A stretch of 64,000 bases of DNA, from positions 497,257 to 561,256 of the forward strand of contig MJCC01000010.1 in assembly GCA_001766655.1 (NCBI GenBank). Reading direction: 5' to 3'. The first letter of the stretch is position 1; the number at the start of each line of letters is the position of its first letter. This document shows positions 19,001 to 27,316 of this stretch, one piece after another. The DNA is from Phytomonas francai. Taxonomy: Eukaryota; Euglenozoa; Kinetoplastea; Trypanosomatida; Trypanosomatidae. The position numbers and the translations under genes are program-made. The notes below the pieces were generated by a model. The model did not search any database. It saw nothing but the letters and a program-made list of their open reading frames with translations, and was not told the origin of the DNA.

Positions 19001-19357
19001 TGGGGGGGAAGTAAGCCAGAAGCATATCAGCGACTAATGACCACGCCGTCAGGCCCAGCCACTTATTCCTCACAAGATGCTACGACAGGATCAACAAGTG
19101 AGTATACTGGGGGCTTTCGTAACGCTTCTGACAATGGCTATACGAAAAACATGGTGTCATTAGTGGATCAGAATAAAAAGAAAACAAATTCCAGAGACCG
19201 GTTTCAAGTGCCATCTCGCTTACGTAATCAAACTCCTCCTTCCTCTAAATCCCATATCGACTCTGGCTCTGATCCCTATTCATTTTCGCTCTCTGTCGAC
19301 ACAGCGAAGGTGTATGCGAGAAAAAAGAAAGCGAATGGAAAAGTCGTTTCAACTTAG
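16046..19357 (+). CDS. Hypothetical protein, serine-rich and mostly disordered
   Basis: 1,103 residues with no family I recognise. Composition is rich in Ser, His, Thr, Asn and Lys, suggesting long disordered regions. Two short stretches could be helical or coiled coil: around residues 420-455 (VRSLENENAALRQFV) and around 730-757 (YNYLKATHQYLLGLHN). There is no signal peptide, membrane segment or catalytic motif that I can see. SP/TP dipeptides are frequent, which would suit a phosphorylated scaffold or cytoskeletal protein, but this is weak inference. The ATG at 16046 is the first in the frame and lies 27 bases after a candidate trans-splice AG. GC content is lower than in the enzyme genes around it, as is common for fast-evolving proteins. 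Confidence 0.87.
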   Translation: MPIHKNGLDSPSCHYYQNEISQKPFDNDEVSKYDNERLSAQHNDYTHSATLVTPRSSPFWMDAPTELGLYRATYQSDTSFPRCRYLFSPRKDTETSAEAPKHQPDETFLPDSNQSRSCASIKESGNAFFTSIKKCRDELQFKKGLNCNKKYAKWGEINESSLDLTASQLYTLKHSKTLTSVCGKAEESVLTQRSALHTPQHSSGSSPIILSPERQYPLKENSNREEEHIPQETFRQKHTVFGVFTPGRVLSVKSKDTERKREGDRKEIRPSVPYATSFVHETQHGRSKNSDCPFNRLSVDSPSGNIDTTLSSSYYISHAAVSPTSPSIKKFIDSAPSHFLDGKSKYLGELSSIRSDTILAGKSYDFSCDGEPGEKTRIRKATAIGNEARLQTDDGELNLLHIPQKSDSLDKSVENAHDSSSLILLTDYLCRKVRSLENENAALRQFVLHSSDLYRETITSFPSRKDQLDCEDSPQIAKCCQHSTSQSPCVIQSSPELERAKVVAHRKGSSAEITENNTSKDQNGICAKGVALFPSLSRQDEGASACKEITSCVSKISRDECEKGQSTRFQQRSPVFQEVSTGRMTSAPTDLHSRLCIHNENGNVDSDVPNLNPGYNSVSISWEDTKKSVHALNASYAAQDPYKRHVSASDMSWRHDLEGQGPFLGDAGAAEACDDYDITRDGIAKDEAGPDCKDHITLSLHHLLPCSTSNGAQPHSKHTHKDVSRLNAYYNYLKATHQYLLGLHNTILSTSKKLQRISSSTPLQRNLFPSNRDICFKASKDSQEFNKFPASDIKPEFPRSKADGISIHTLNTDVRNSRVSPHYTPQNPPYSLPVRNKSCICAKSSNDHSVCDYGLSSSTVPNILRRRFSGIMQPELSATATRLTTRRGDKDSRSSTHPVFRLCPNAREAHWKPQTEVSRNFQALPTEGTKATPMFLHVENNEACVFGNKRGTSSQKNFACSSCVKNMPVGVNNADTMELDGCCSFWGGSKPEAYQRLMTTPSGPATYSSQDATTGSTSEYTGGFRNASDNGYTKNMVSLVDQNKKKTNSRDRFQVPSRLRNQTPPSSKSHIDSGSDPYSFSLSVDTAKVYARKKKANGKVVST

Positions 19358-20081
19358 ATACAAGCCTTATTAGTCAGCATAAAGCTTACTTTTCTAGATT
19401 AAACAGTATTCTGATGAAGCTACTTTCGCTAACAGCTTTCTTAATGCTCGTATCTGACATCGCATTCTATTGTAGAGCTCTTGAAGGGGTGTATCAACTT
19501 TCGTGAGGTAAAATACCCCAAAATATTTTCCATAGCAAACACTATATCGATTCAAGCACTGAAAGCTTCAACGCTTAGATCTAAAAAAGAATAAAAAATG
19601 CTAGATGCGAGGGGCATGTAGAAAGGGGATGAGGGGAAATGTTGATGCAGTTTGTCGATAACATTTCAGTTTTCGTTCGGATCTCGAAAACATGCGTACA
19701 TAATTTTCTCTTATTTATCTAAATCTCTAGCTGAATAGATACACGAGCATGAGCATACTAAACAGGAAAAAAACATCTCAAATCGACTCCCCTTATGTAA
19801 AATGATTAGCAAAGAGTTGCCATGACAATCCCTAATGACTTTATAATTTGCTTGTTAATAACAGTCTACCCCACCTGAGTGTATAATTTTTCCCATCTTT
19901 ATTTCCTTCTTGATTTCCCAGAGTAGCTTCCAATTATTTTTGCATATTTTCATTTTTTGCTACTACTATTTTTATTATCATATTGCGCATAGATCGTTCA
20001 CTGGAGAAATAGTGTTTGTGTAGGAAATACTTTTGTAGAGAGGGAAAAAATAATAGCATTGTATTACTCAAACATACATCG
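19358..20081. other. Intergenic region (0.7 kb)
   Basis: AT-rich 3' UTR and spacer with no gene on either strand. It ends in a good candidate trans-splicing signal for the next gene. Confidence 0.65.
19885..19921 (+). promoter_or_regulatory. Candidate polypyrimidine tract and spliced-leader acceptor
   Basis: A T/C-rich run ends in GATTTCCCAG with AG at 19920-19921, about 160 bases before the ATG at 20082. I see no ATG between the two, which supports 20082 as the start. Pattern-based prediction. Confidence 0.55.
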
Positions 20082-22223
20082 ATGGGTTGTTGCCACAGTC
20101 GAAAGCACTCCTCCAACAAGGAGGATTCATCGGTGGCTCCAAAATCCAAGCCGGCCCTAGCAGCTAAGCATTTAGCTCAGAAGTCTACGCCATCCAACTT
20201 GGATCCGAACACCCATTCATTGGATTCGAACGCGCAACCTGGGAATTCCGAAGCTGAGGCCGAGGAACTAGAGCGACGACTTGCGGAACGCGACCGTCTG
20301 GAAGAGCAACGCCGGCAGAGAGAGCTGAAACGGCTCAAAGAAGAAGGAGGCTTTATTTCATACGACCAGGACCCTCCCGGTGCAGGTGTTTTGCCAGAGC
20401 ATTCTGAAAAACCAATTTTGGAGCTGAAAGTATTAACACATCCTGCCGAAAAATCAAAACACGGAATTGAGACACCACCCAAAGAGCTTTTGCAGAGTAA
20501 AAATAAAATTCCACCAATGGACGAAGATAACTATGCCTTTAGCGAGGCTGAGGGAGAAATAGCTACGGGGGTAAAGGGTTTGGCGCAGCCCCCTGTCGAT
20601 CCCCCAAGTTCAGTCGTCATCCCCCCCAACAGCACCACCACTGAGCAAACGTTGAATCCTGGCATCCCTTTTCCAGTTCATACGGGAATACTAAATGATC
20701 TAAAGGACGATGATTCTAATAGCAGTATAAATGATAGTGAAAGGAACATTGAACGTGCAACCTCAGGTGGAAATGGGACAGCAGTGGTAGTGGAAAACAA
20801 ATACGTGGATCCTGTAAAGGAATCGCATGTCCTTTCTCCCAACAGTAAGGAAGGGTTTTCAAACATTCCAAATGGAAGACTAAATGAAGCCAGGCAAGGG
20901 AAGAGCACAGCAACAATCGATGAAGTTCAGTCACCAAATGACGAGCGGCGCTGGCTTTCGTTATCAGTGGAAGATTCCTCTGATACAGGTTCAGATTGTA
21001 CATCTCAGCACCTCAACAGTGGCAATATTATTATGAGGAAACTGCTGTCACCGCCATCCCCACCTCTTCAAGAAAATCCAGTCCAAGAGGCCCTACGGGT
21101 TCTAAATGATGAAATCGAGACGACGCAGGAAGCAGGGGGCGGTGTAACCCCGAACAAAGAAAAGGCACAACTTTCCCAGGAAAATCAAAAATCAACTAGC
21201 ACACGGTCTCGCGAGGGTGTAGAACCTGCAGAGGTGGCTGTGGCAAGTAAGGAAAATTATCCCCTACCTCTGAAGCCAAGCCAGGTAGTGATAGTGCCTC
21301 CGACAGAGCGAGAAAAAAATGGTAGTAATATGGACGCTAACGACGAGCTATCCGGAATATCTGGTGATATTGTACAAAATGAAAGGGTGCAGCGCAATAG
21401 CGGAGGGGATGTACAATCATCCTTTCTATCGCCGAGTAGCGAAAAATCTGCGCAAGGTGCTACCAGTGCTGGTGAAAATAAAGGAAAACTGTCACCGGCG
21501 TATCGTACGTCTGAAACTAAAAAACGTAATGAATCCATCAACGCTTTTAATCATGAAATAGTGGATTCATCGCACAAGCAAGATCACCATATCGAGGATG
21601 GGAGTATACCTCCGCGGTCGACCCCCAAGTATGGAGTGGTCACAGCGAGTGTAACCCATTATGAGGATGAAAGGGAATCTGAAAAAGGTCGGTCGGAAAA
21701 CTATACAGACATAAAAAATCCCGGGACTCTTCTCGGCGAAGCTTATAACCATACAAGGTCGGGAAAAACGGCTGATATTATAGAACAAATATTTTCAAAT
21801 TCAGCGTCCCGTTCAGATGACTCTAAGGTAACAGCTTTGGCTGAAGATGCTCTATGGACTTCCGTTCGTGAAGCAGACACGAATATGAACTCAAAGGTAT
21901 CGACTAATGCCAAAGAGCACATACAAGTAAGGCACGGTGTTGAAGCCAAACAAAATGCTGAAGTTATATCTTTACCCTTTCAGGCAAACGAGGTATCCCC
22001 ACCAGTGATAGAGGAAGAGGAGAAACACAACAGCACTTACGAAGCTCAGCATAGCTCGGATCGGCTTCAGAAACTGAGTTATGATAACAGTAATACTGAG
22101 GTTGCAGCAGAAGCAGGAATGACTCCTCCGCGACGGCGACTTCCTCTCGCTCCTCCGCTACCTTCTCCAATTGGCAATGCTAACATTGATATGGTTGATA
22201 AAAGCGAGGCAGAACTGAGATAA
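20082..22223 (+). CDS. Probable dually acylated (N-myristoylated, palmitoylated) hypothetical protein, MGCC N terminus
   Basis: 713 residues from the first ATG; the frame extends 22 codons upstream only through a TTG codon, so 20082 is preferred. The protein begins MGCCHSRKHSS: Gly2 is in a sequence permissive for N-myristoylation, and the adjacent Cys3 and Cys4 could be palmitoylated. In trypanosomatids this arrangement often directs proteins to the flagellar or pellicular membrane (established for several acylated families; inference here). The rest is largely disordered and rich in Ser, Glu, Asn and Pro, with one charged helix at about residues 58-90 (ELERRLAERDRLEEQRRQRE). A proline-rich basic/hydrophobic patch lies near the C terminus (PPRRRLPLAPPLPSP). 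No catalytic domain is visible. Function unknown; a membrane-tethered scaffold is the most I would suggest. Confidence 0.85.
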   Translation: MGCCHSRKHSSNKEDSSVAPKSKPALAAKHLAQKSTPSNLDPNTHSLDSNAQPGNSEAEAEELERRLAERDRLEEQRRQRELKRLKEEGGFISYDQDPPGAGVLPEHSEKPILELKVLTHPAEKSKHGIETPPKELLQSKNKIPPMDEDNYAFSEAEGEIATGVKGLAQPPVDPPSSVVIPPNSTTTEQTLNPGIPFPVHTGILNDLKDDDSNSSINDSERNIERATSGGNGTAVVVENKYVDPVKESHVLSPNSKEGFSNIPNGRLNEARQGKSTATIDEVQSPNDERRWLSLSVEDSSDTGSDCTSQHLNSGNIIMRKLLSPPSPPLQENPVQEALRVLNDEIETTQEAGGGVTPNKEKAQLSQENQKSTSTRSREGVEPAEVAVASKENYPLPLKPSQVVIVPPTEREKNGSNMDANDELSGISGDIVQNERVQRNSGGDVQSSFLSPSSEKSAQGATSAGENKGKLSPAYRTSETKKRNESINAFNHEIVDSSHKQDHHIEDGSIPPRSTPKYGVVTASVTHYEDERESEKGRSENYTDIKNPGTLLGEAYNHTRSGKTADIIEQIFSNSASRSDDSKVTALAEDALWTSVREADTNMNSKVSTNAKEHIQVRHGVEAKQNAEVISLPFQANEVSPPVIEEEEKHNSTYEAQHSSDRLQKLSYDNSNTEVAAEAGMTPPRRRLPLAPPLPSPIGNANIDMVDKSEAELR

Positions 22224-22283
22224 AATCATTCGGAGAGGTGTATCACTTATGTATTTAAGCCTGACAATCTTTTCCATACGATA

Positions 22284-22286
<3 letters not shown>

Positions 22287-22318
<32 letters not shown>
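22287..22318. repeat. (AT)16 microsatellite
   Basis: Perfect AT dinucleotide repeat of 32 bases shortly after the stop of the MGCC gene. Confidence 0.9.
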
Positions 22319-22322
<4 letters not shown>

Positions 22323-22803
22323 GTATTTTTGTATATATTATGAAGCAGGTTTTTAGAATTTACCAGATAGAATAGGTTTTAAAAAATGAAAAATTGGCCT
22401 TTATTATTAATTTAGTTGCTTAAAGAAGTTCTACATTTAAAAGGAGTGGTCTGTATCACTCCCTCTATGAAAATGACGTAAATAGATAAAATATGGCAAA
22501 ACAAAAGTAACAAAGCATTGTCATGTAGCTATAATATCAAAGAATTATAAACGAAGATCGACGTGAATGAAAATATACTTTCTGTTGCTTGGTAAACTTC
22601 TTTGTGTGTATGGGCCTATCCTTTTGGCCTAAGGTCAGGAAATCGGGTCACAATTTAAAACTTCTTTAAGATTTTATATGGATTCAAATGATGCTAGTGA
22701 TAAAAAAAAAATACAACCTATAAGTACGCCTTTTGTCTATTGAATAGCTGCAGGCAATTGCACGCCCCATTACATATGTTATGTCTCCAATGGTTGCACT
22801 ATG

Positions 22804-22818
22804 TCTCTCTTTCTTTAG
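22804..22818 (+). promoter_or_regulatory. Candidate spliced-leader acceptor that decides the gamma-SNAP start
   Basis: The tract TCTCTCTTTCTTTAG ends in AG at 22817-22818. It lies after an in-frame ATG at 22781 and before the ATG at 22865, so splicing here removes the first ATG and leaves a 5' UTR of 46 bases. A second pyrimidine-AG (CTCTTTCCACTAG, ending near 22859) is also between the two ATGs. Confidence 0.6.
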
Positions 22819-22864
22819 AGGAAGAACAAAAATCTTTATAGTCAAACTCTTTCCACTAGTCACG

Positions 22865-23956
22865 ATGCCTAATGAGTCTGAGGCGGATGCATTCATGCAT
22901 CATGCTAAGAAACGCACTAAAAAAAGTCTTTTTTGCTGGAATCCAAATTATGAAGATGCTGCATATGACTACTGCAAAGCAGCCAAGATCTACGCGGGTC
23001 TACGCTGCGTAACGAAGGCTATGAATGCGTGGCAAGAAGCTGCTCAGGCCTATAAACATGCACAAAATTTATCATCAGCTGCAGGTTGCTTGGAAAGTTT
23101 GGGTGCATTTCTTGTGCAAAACGCGGATGAGGGAACAAAACTAAATGAGTTCTATAGTAAGGGCAAAACTTGCTACGAGGATGCGGCCAAATTATATGAA
23201 GCATGTGGTGAATATCAAAAACAGGCTGATGCACTGCTCAAGGAAGCTTATACAATAAAGAAGTGTATGGAAGTGAATACTAAATGCAGGGAAAACGATA
23301 ATGACGCTTTCCCTCCTACGACTAGCTCTCAACCCAGGACTGATGAGTATAAACGTATTGTTCAAAATGCTATCAAAGCTTTTGAATTGAGCTGGAAACA
23401 TCAAGACACGGTGCCGTATAAGCTATTCGATCTTTACCAAGACTTTATCCTTCAGGCGATTCGCCAGGGTGATATATTAACAGCTGTTGAGACACAAAAA
23501 CGCATGTTAGGGTTTCTCCCCACCTCTTTATCGGATGGGGCCTACGACGAGTCTAAGAGTGTGATTCATCGCATGAAATATCAGAATCGGGTGGCTAAAA
23601 TAGGTCTGGAGATAGTTGTACTGTGCCTGAGCTGCAATGGCGACGATGTTTGGGCGCGGCAAGAGTTTAACTGTTTGGGCACTTTATCTGGCTTCCGAGG
23701 CTCACAGGAGCAGAAGGCTGCTGCAGCGCTCTTGGCTGCGTATGAGGAACGGGATCCTGATCAGCTTACTGAAGCCATCAAGAGTTACGCAGTCTTCAAC
23801 TTTATTTTGGCCGACATATCCCGGATGGTACGAAAGCTGAGAATTGGAGGTGGCTTTGCAAAGACATTGGAAGGGAAAAATATAAAGAAAGAAGATGCTG
23901 CGGCACGATCTGTTGACAATGAAGAAGAAGAAATAGACTTCGATGACTTGCGATGA
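22865..23956 (+). CDS. Gamma-SNAP-like protein (soluble NSF attachment protein)
   Basis: Adaptor that links NSF to SNARE complexes for their disassembly in membrane traffic. The product is 363 residues from the ATG at 22865. A longer reading from ATG 22781 adds 28 mostly hydrophobic residues absent from SNAPs, and a likely trans-splice site lies between the two, so I use the inner start. SNAP hallmarks: tandem TPR-like helices beginning with a 'W-pattern' (CWNPNYEDAAYDYCKAAKIYAG) corresponding to the conserved WKPDYDSAA segment of gamma-SNAP; an A-rich helix (NAWQEAAQAYKHAQN); and a C-terminal block (GFRGSQEQKAAAALLAAYEERD) matching gamma-SNAP better than alpha-SNAP, followed by an acidic tail (EEEEIDFDD). 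Placement in the gamma rather than alpha branch is by eye. A roughly 25-residue polar insert near residues 140-165 (TTSSQPRTDEY) is extra. Confidence 0.88.
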   Translation: MPNESEADAFMHHAKKRTKKSLFCWNPNYEDAAYDYCKAAKIYAGLRCVTKAMNAWQEAAQAYKHAQNLSSAAGCLESLGAFLVQNADEGTKLNEFYSKGKTCYEDAAKLYEACGEYQKQADALLKEAYTIKKCMEVNTKCRENDNDAFPPTTSSQPRTDEYKRIVQNAIKAFELSWKHQDTVPYKLFDLYQDFILQAIRQGDILTAVETQKRMLGFLPTSLSDGAYDESKSVIHRMKYQNRVAKIGLEIVVLCLSCNGDDVWARQEFNCLGTLSGFRGSQEQKAAAALLAAYEERDPDQLTEAIKSYAVFNFILADISRMVRKLRIGGGFAKTLEGKNIKKEDAAARSVDNEEEEIDFDDLR

Positions 23957-24884
23957 TGCTTAATGATACAATAAACAGGAACAACGAAGATATTCTATAA
24001 AGGAAAGATTATATTGTGAAACTTATGTATATAATGCTATAGGGTGCGCTTTGGGGGAGGGGGGTCTGAAAACGCAAGTGAGAAGAATGAGCCTTAATAT
24101 TCTCAAATTCAAAAATATAAACAAAAACACAATGGAAGTTTGAGTCTCCTTCCTGACCTCCCTTCCCCCTCCTCAAGAAGGCAAGATCTCGATGGATTCA
24201 GAAGAAAAACTCACATTGCTTATTGGTACAAAACGTTTTGATAAAGATAGAGATAAATTATTGAATGATGGTTAAATTATGTATATATATATATAATTTA
24301 CAGTATAATAATTTTATATTCAACTGAAACTATTTTGTTACATACGTAATTCATTCTGCTTTGAATTCTCTAGTTCCTTTTAATGTGGTACAGGAGTGCA
24401 AGCCGTTACAGTATATTTAGCTTTAATGATTATATGTTGCTTCGACTTAAGGGGTGTATTTGCCTTATCTAGGTTTATGCGTTCTCTCACGTTTTATTGG
24501 TGTGACGTATTATATTTGATATATGAATATAGGGCTAACGAGATGGAGGGTATTATGTCTAAAAACCCTTGCAGAAAAGGCTGATCTACTCTAAAAAATT
24601 AAACTGGTACTTGAAATTTTCCATGCAATGCTGTCTGGAGAAAGTCCTATACCAAATATGGAGTGAGAGAGAATATATATTTATCAAAATGGAAACTTCA
24701 TGGCTGGGTACTGTTCTTTTTTTTTTGCTTTTTTTTAAACCTGCGCTAATATTATTGTTTTACTTTGTTCTCTTCGCTTCATATTTGTTCATTTAGTATG
24801 CTTGAGTTTATATGGGTATCTAAATAATTTACTGTACTTTGAAGACAGAACAAGACCAACACATAAAATACTAGCAGAAGGGAA
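23957..24884. other. Intergenic region (0.9 kb)
   Basis: AT-rich spacer with a G-rich run at 24053-24064, a short TA repeat at 24282-24295, and a long T/C-rich tract at 24711-24794. Small non-ATG ORFs in it are not supported. Confidence 0.65.
24711..24796 (+). promoter_or_regulatory. Candidate polypyrimidine tract and spliced-leader acceptor, followed by a short upstream ORF
   Basis: A very T-rich stretch of over 80 bases ends in CATTTAG with AG at 24795-24796. One base later an ATG (24798) opens a 9-codon ORF ending at 24827, out of frame with the main ATG at 24885. A later AG near 24848 would avoid the upstream ORF. Prediction only. Confidence 0.45.
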
Positions 24885-26438
24885 ATGAGGTCAGCGTTAG
24901 ACTGTCTAAAAAAGAAACTAAAAAATATGAAACGTGCGAGTCCGCTCCAGGTAATACTTCTAATTGGATTCCTCAGTATGCTTTATATAGTGTTTCATTA
25001 CTATACAGTCGATTCTGTGACTTTGCCGCCCAAGCAACTTGCTCTTGATGCACACCATGATCTTGAGGATCTCGTCATTTCCCATCCACGATCAAATACA
25101 TTGATTATAATTAGCAGCAACAGTGTTAATGAAGCCGTCTGCCGTTGTGTAGCCTCGGCCTACCTAAGCGGACTGCCCGTAGTGGTGGCCGGCTATCAGA
25201 TGCCGTACGGTGGGTTCTTCTCAAAGTATGACTTCGTAGAAAAGGCGATCGGGAATGCCCACCTGCGGCCACACGATGTGATCATTGTAATAGACTCCGA
25301 CACGCTCTTCACGGGTGTGGAGATTCATCCGTTCCTCGAACGCTTTATCGCGCAGTCCGCCGCGGGACCGGAGGAGCTGGACGGGCTGGCTGTGCGGCAG
25401 GGCCGTGCGATGGCACCGGTAATTCTTTCTGGGGAGGCCGGCTGCTGGGCCAATGAAACCATCCCAGGTGGAAAGGGCGGCTGCTTGAGGCGCTTCGAGC
25501 GTATGAAGGAAGGGCTGAGGAGGTACGCGACCGCACACCCGGAGCATCGCCTTGATACCTCTTTCGACTCGAGCCTGATGTCCTCGATTAATGCGGGTGT
25601 CACGGTCTCGCGAGTGTGGGCGTACAGGGAGCTAATAAAGGGTTTAGAGACGTTCAAGCAAAAACAATCCCCTATCGGGGCGATTCCGGGTGTTGCCACC
25701 TGGCACTGCGACCAATCCGTGTTGATTTCACTCTATATAGATCTCTTGGAGTGGGAAGTGGGGCAGGATCTCTTTTCGATGCCAATGGACGGTCGGCGAG
25801 CAGCACGGTCCCCCTATGGGCTGCATGCAGGACTTCTGGGACTAGACTACTACGCTGAGGTGAGCGCGACATTAGTGTTTATCGACAAAGCCTTCCATTT
25901 GCACGATGAGCTCTGGACTGAATACCTGCCATTGGGTGAACCAGAGCAGCCCCATTCGCACAGCTTAACTGATGTCAAGGGCATGGTCCACTTTGTGAGG
26001 AGGCTTTACAGGAGAGCGTATGCTGCGCATGGCGATAAAATTTACGCGAAGCTTCCGATGACCAGATGCAATGACGGAAACAAAGGCACTTCCAGTTTGA
26101 ATCATATCCTTCTCACACCACCTTTATTGACGCACAAGCTAGTGCTTAACAACACAGGTCAAAACAGGGTGCGCCGTGTTTTCCCATTGATAGCTCACTT
26201 TGCGGGTTCCAGAGATGCGAAGGCTTATGATATGGGGGTCAGCTCCATGTATATGAGGTGGTACCTGCCGATGATACACAACCCAGATGCAAAGCGTCGT
26301 GCTATAAGGTCCCTGGCATGGATGTCTCTCTTTCTCTCCACTGATACAAACATTTCACGTACACCTTACTACAATGCGTGCGAATTTTTATTCGGCTATG
26401 GTTTATCCCAAAACATAAATAATTCGTTTCAAAGCTGA
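24885..26438 (+). CDS. Type II membrane glycosyltransferase, PLOD glycosyltransferase-domain-like
   Basis: 517 residues. A short basic cytosolic N terminus (CLKKKLKNMKR) precedes a single membrane anchor at about residues 21-41, the topology of Golgi glycosyltransferases. The lumenal domain shows a nucleotide-sugar/metal site DVIIVIDSDTLF with the DxD at 137-139, then SGEAGCWAN, then INAGV, then WHCDQSV (donor/acceptor-side Asp), and LDYYAEVSATLVF. This order matches the glycosyltransferase region of procollagen lysyl hydroxylase/glucosyltransferases (PLOD-like) as I remember it. At least two N-glycosylation sequons are visible (NETI, NNTG). The acceptor and sugar cannot be predicted. Alternative: another GT-A family of the trypanosomatid secretory pathway. 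CDS is certain; the family call is fairly good. The ATG at 24885 is the first in frame. Confidence 0.82.
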   Translation: MRSALDCLKKKLKNMKRASPLQVILLIGFLSMLYIVFHYYTVDSVTLPPKQLALDAHHDLEDLVISHPRSNTLIIISSNSVNEAVCRCVASAYLSGLPVVVAGYQMPYGGFFSKYDFVEKAIGNAHLRPHDVIIVIDSDTLFTGVEIHPFLERFIAQSAAGPEELDGLAVRQGRAMAPVILSGEAGCWANETIPGGKGGCLRRFERMKEGLRRYATAHPEHRLDTSFDSSLMSSINAGVTVSRVWAYRELIKGLETFKQKQSPIGAIPGVATWHCDQSVLISLYIDLLEWEVGQDLFSMPMDGRRAARSPYGLHAGLLGLDYYAEVSATLVFIDKAFHLHDELWTEYLPLGEPEQPHSHSLTDVKGMVHFVRRLYRRAYAAHGDKIYAKLPMTRCNDGNKGTSSLNHILLTPPLLTHKLVLNNTGQNRVRRVFPLIAHFAGSRDAKAYDMGVSSMYMRWYLPMIHNPDAKRRAIRSLAWMSLFLSTDTNISRTPYYNACEFLFGYGLSQNINNSFQS

Positions 26439-27316
26439 AAGATCGACGCATAATACATTAATGTGCTGAAGAGGGATCATTAATGAGCCAGTATCCAGAG
26501 AAATAGCCCGATTGCCGTTGAACTTTGGCACGAAGTGCCATTCGCGACAACTAGGGTCACACAAAAATTGTGGACATTGGCGTGCCTGAGCTTTGTTTGG
26601 CTCATTATTCCATCACGTTTGTGACCCTTCTCCAACACCACCGACAAACTAGGGATGGTTTCTCTTTCATTCACTCTTTTTTTAAGGCGCTTCTTATACG
26701 GCAGATCGCAGAAGAATATCTTGCATAGCCTCTCGGCAATTCAAGCCCTGCGATGACCCGCAGCCTTCTTTATTTATTTTAAGGAGACCCGTGTATAGTT
26801 TTCTGTTTGAAGGGCTGAAAGTTAACACACTATTCCAAAAAAGGTAATGTTTTTTTTTTGCGTGTATGTAGTTTGCTCTTTATTCCTGCTATGTGCTCCT
26901 CACGCCTGAATATTTATTTTGCAGGTTTCATAATAGTTACTATTATTACTTAATGTTATACTAAACAGTTTCGACGGATATCCATTATTTTCATTCATTC
27001 AGTTTCTTACATCTACACAATTAACATTATATGTGATCTTCCTTTTCTTGAATAGAACATAAAAATTATAAACGCCTACTTCTTGAAAATCAAAAACTCC
27101 TATCATGTCACTTCTTTACAGGTATTTTGGTAAAAAACGATATAGATCTAGTTATTGAGATTCAATATTTCTAATCTACGCGCAGTAAAACTAACGCACA
27201 AAAGCGAAAAAAAAAGAGTGGTCATACACATTAATTTCTATAACACTTTCCTTTAAGAAAACGCTCTAGATAATTTTGTATAACTAACATATAAAGGAAG
27301 ACTAAATAAACGTACT
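26439..27316. other. Intergenic region (0.9 kb)
   Basis: AT-rich spacer without a supported gene. It holds a T9 run near 26850 and a pyrimidine-rich patch just upstream of the LRR gene. Confidence 0.65.
27233..27257 (+). promoter_or_regulatory. Candidate spliced-leader acceptor for the LRR gene
   Basis: Pyrimidine-rich ACACTTTCCTTTAAG with AG at 27256-27257, 59 bases before the ATG at 27317. Pattern-based. Confidence 0.45.

Larger units (their letters stand above)
22224..22864. other. Intergenic region with AT repeat and the gamma-SNAP 5' UTR
   Basis: About 0.64 kb. It contains a 32-base AT repeat, AT-rich 3' UTR sequence, and, near its right end, the trans-splice signal that decides the start of the next gene. 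No other gene seen. Confidence 0.65.

Noticed and set aside
24396..24796. Two short plus-strand frames (62 and 75 codons) before the glycosyltransferase gene
   Set aside because: Both begin at non-ATG codons (GTG and TTG) and the second is largely translation of the poly-T tract.
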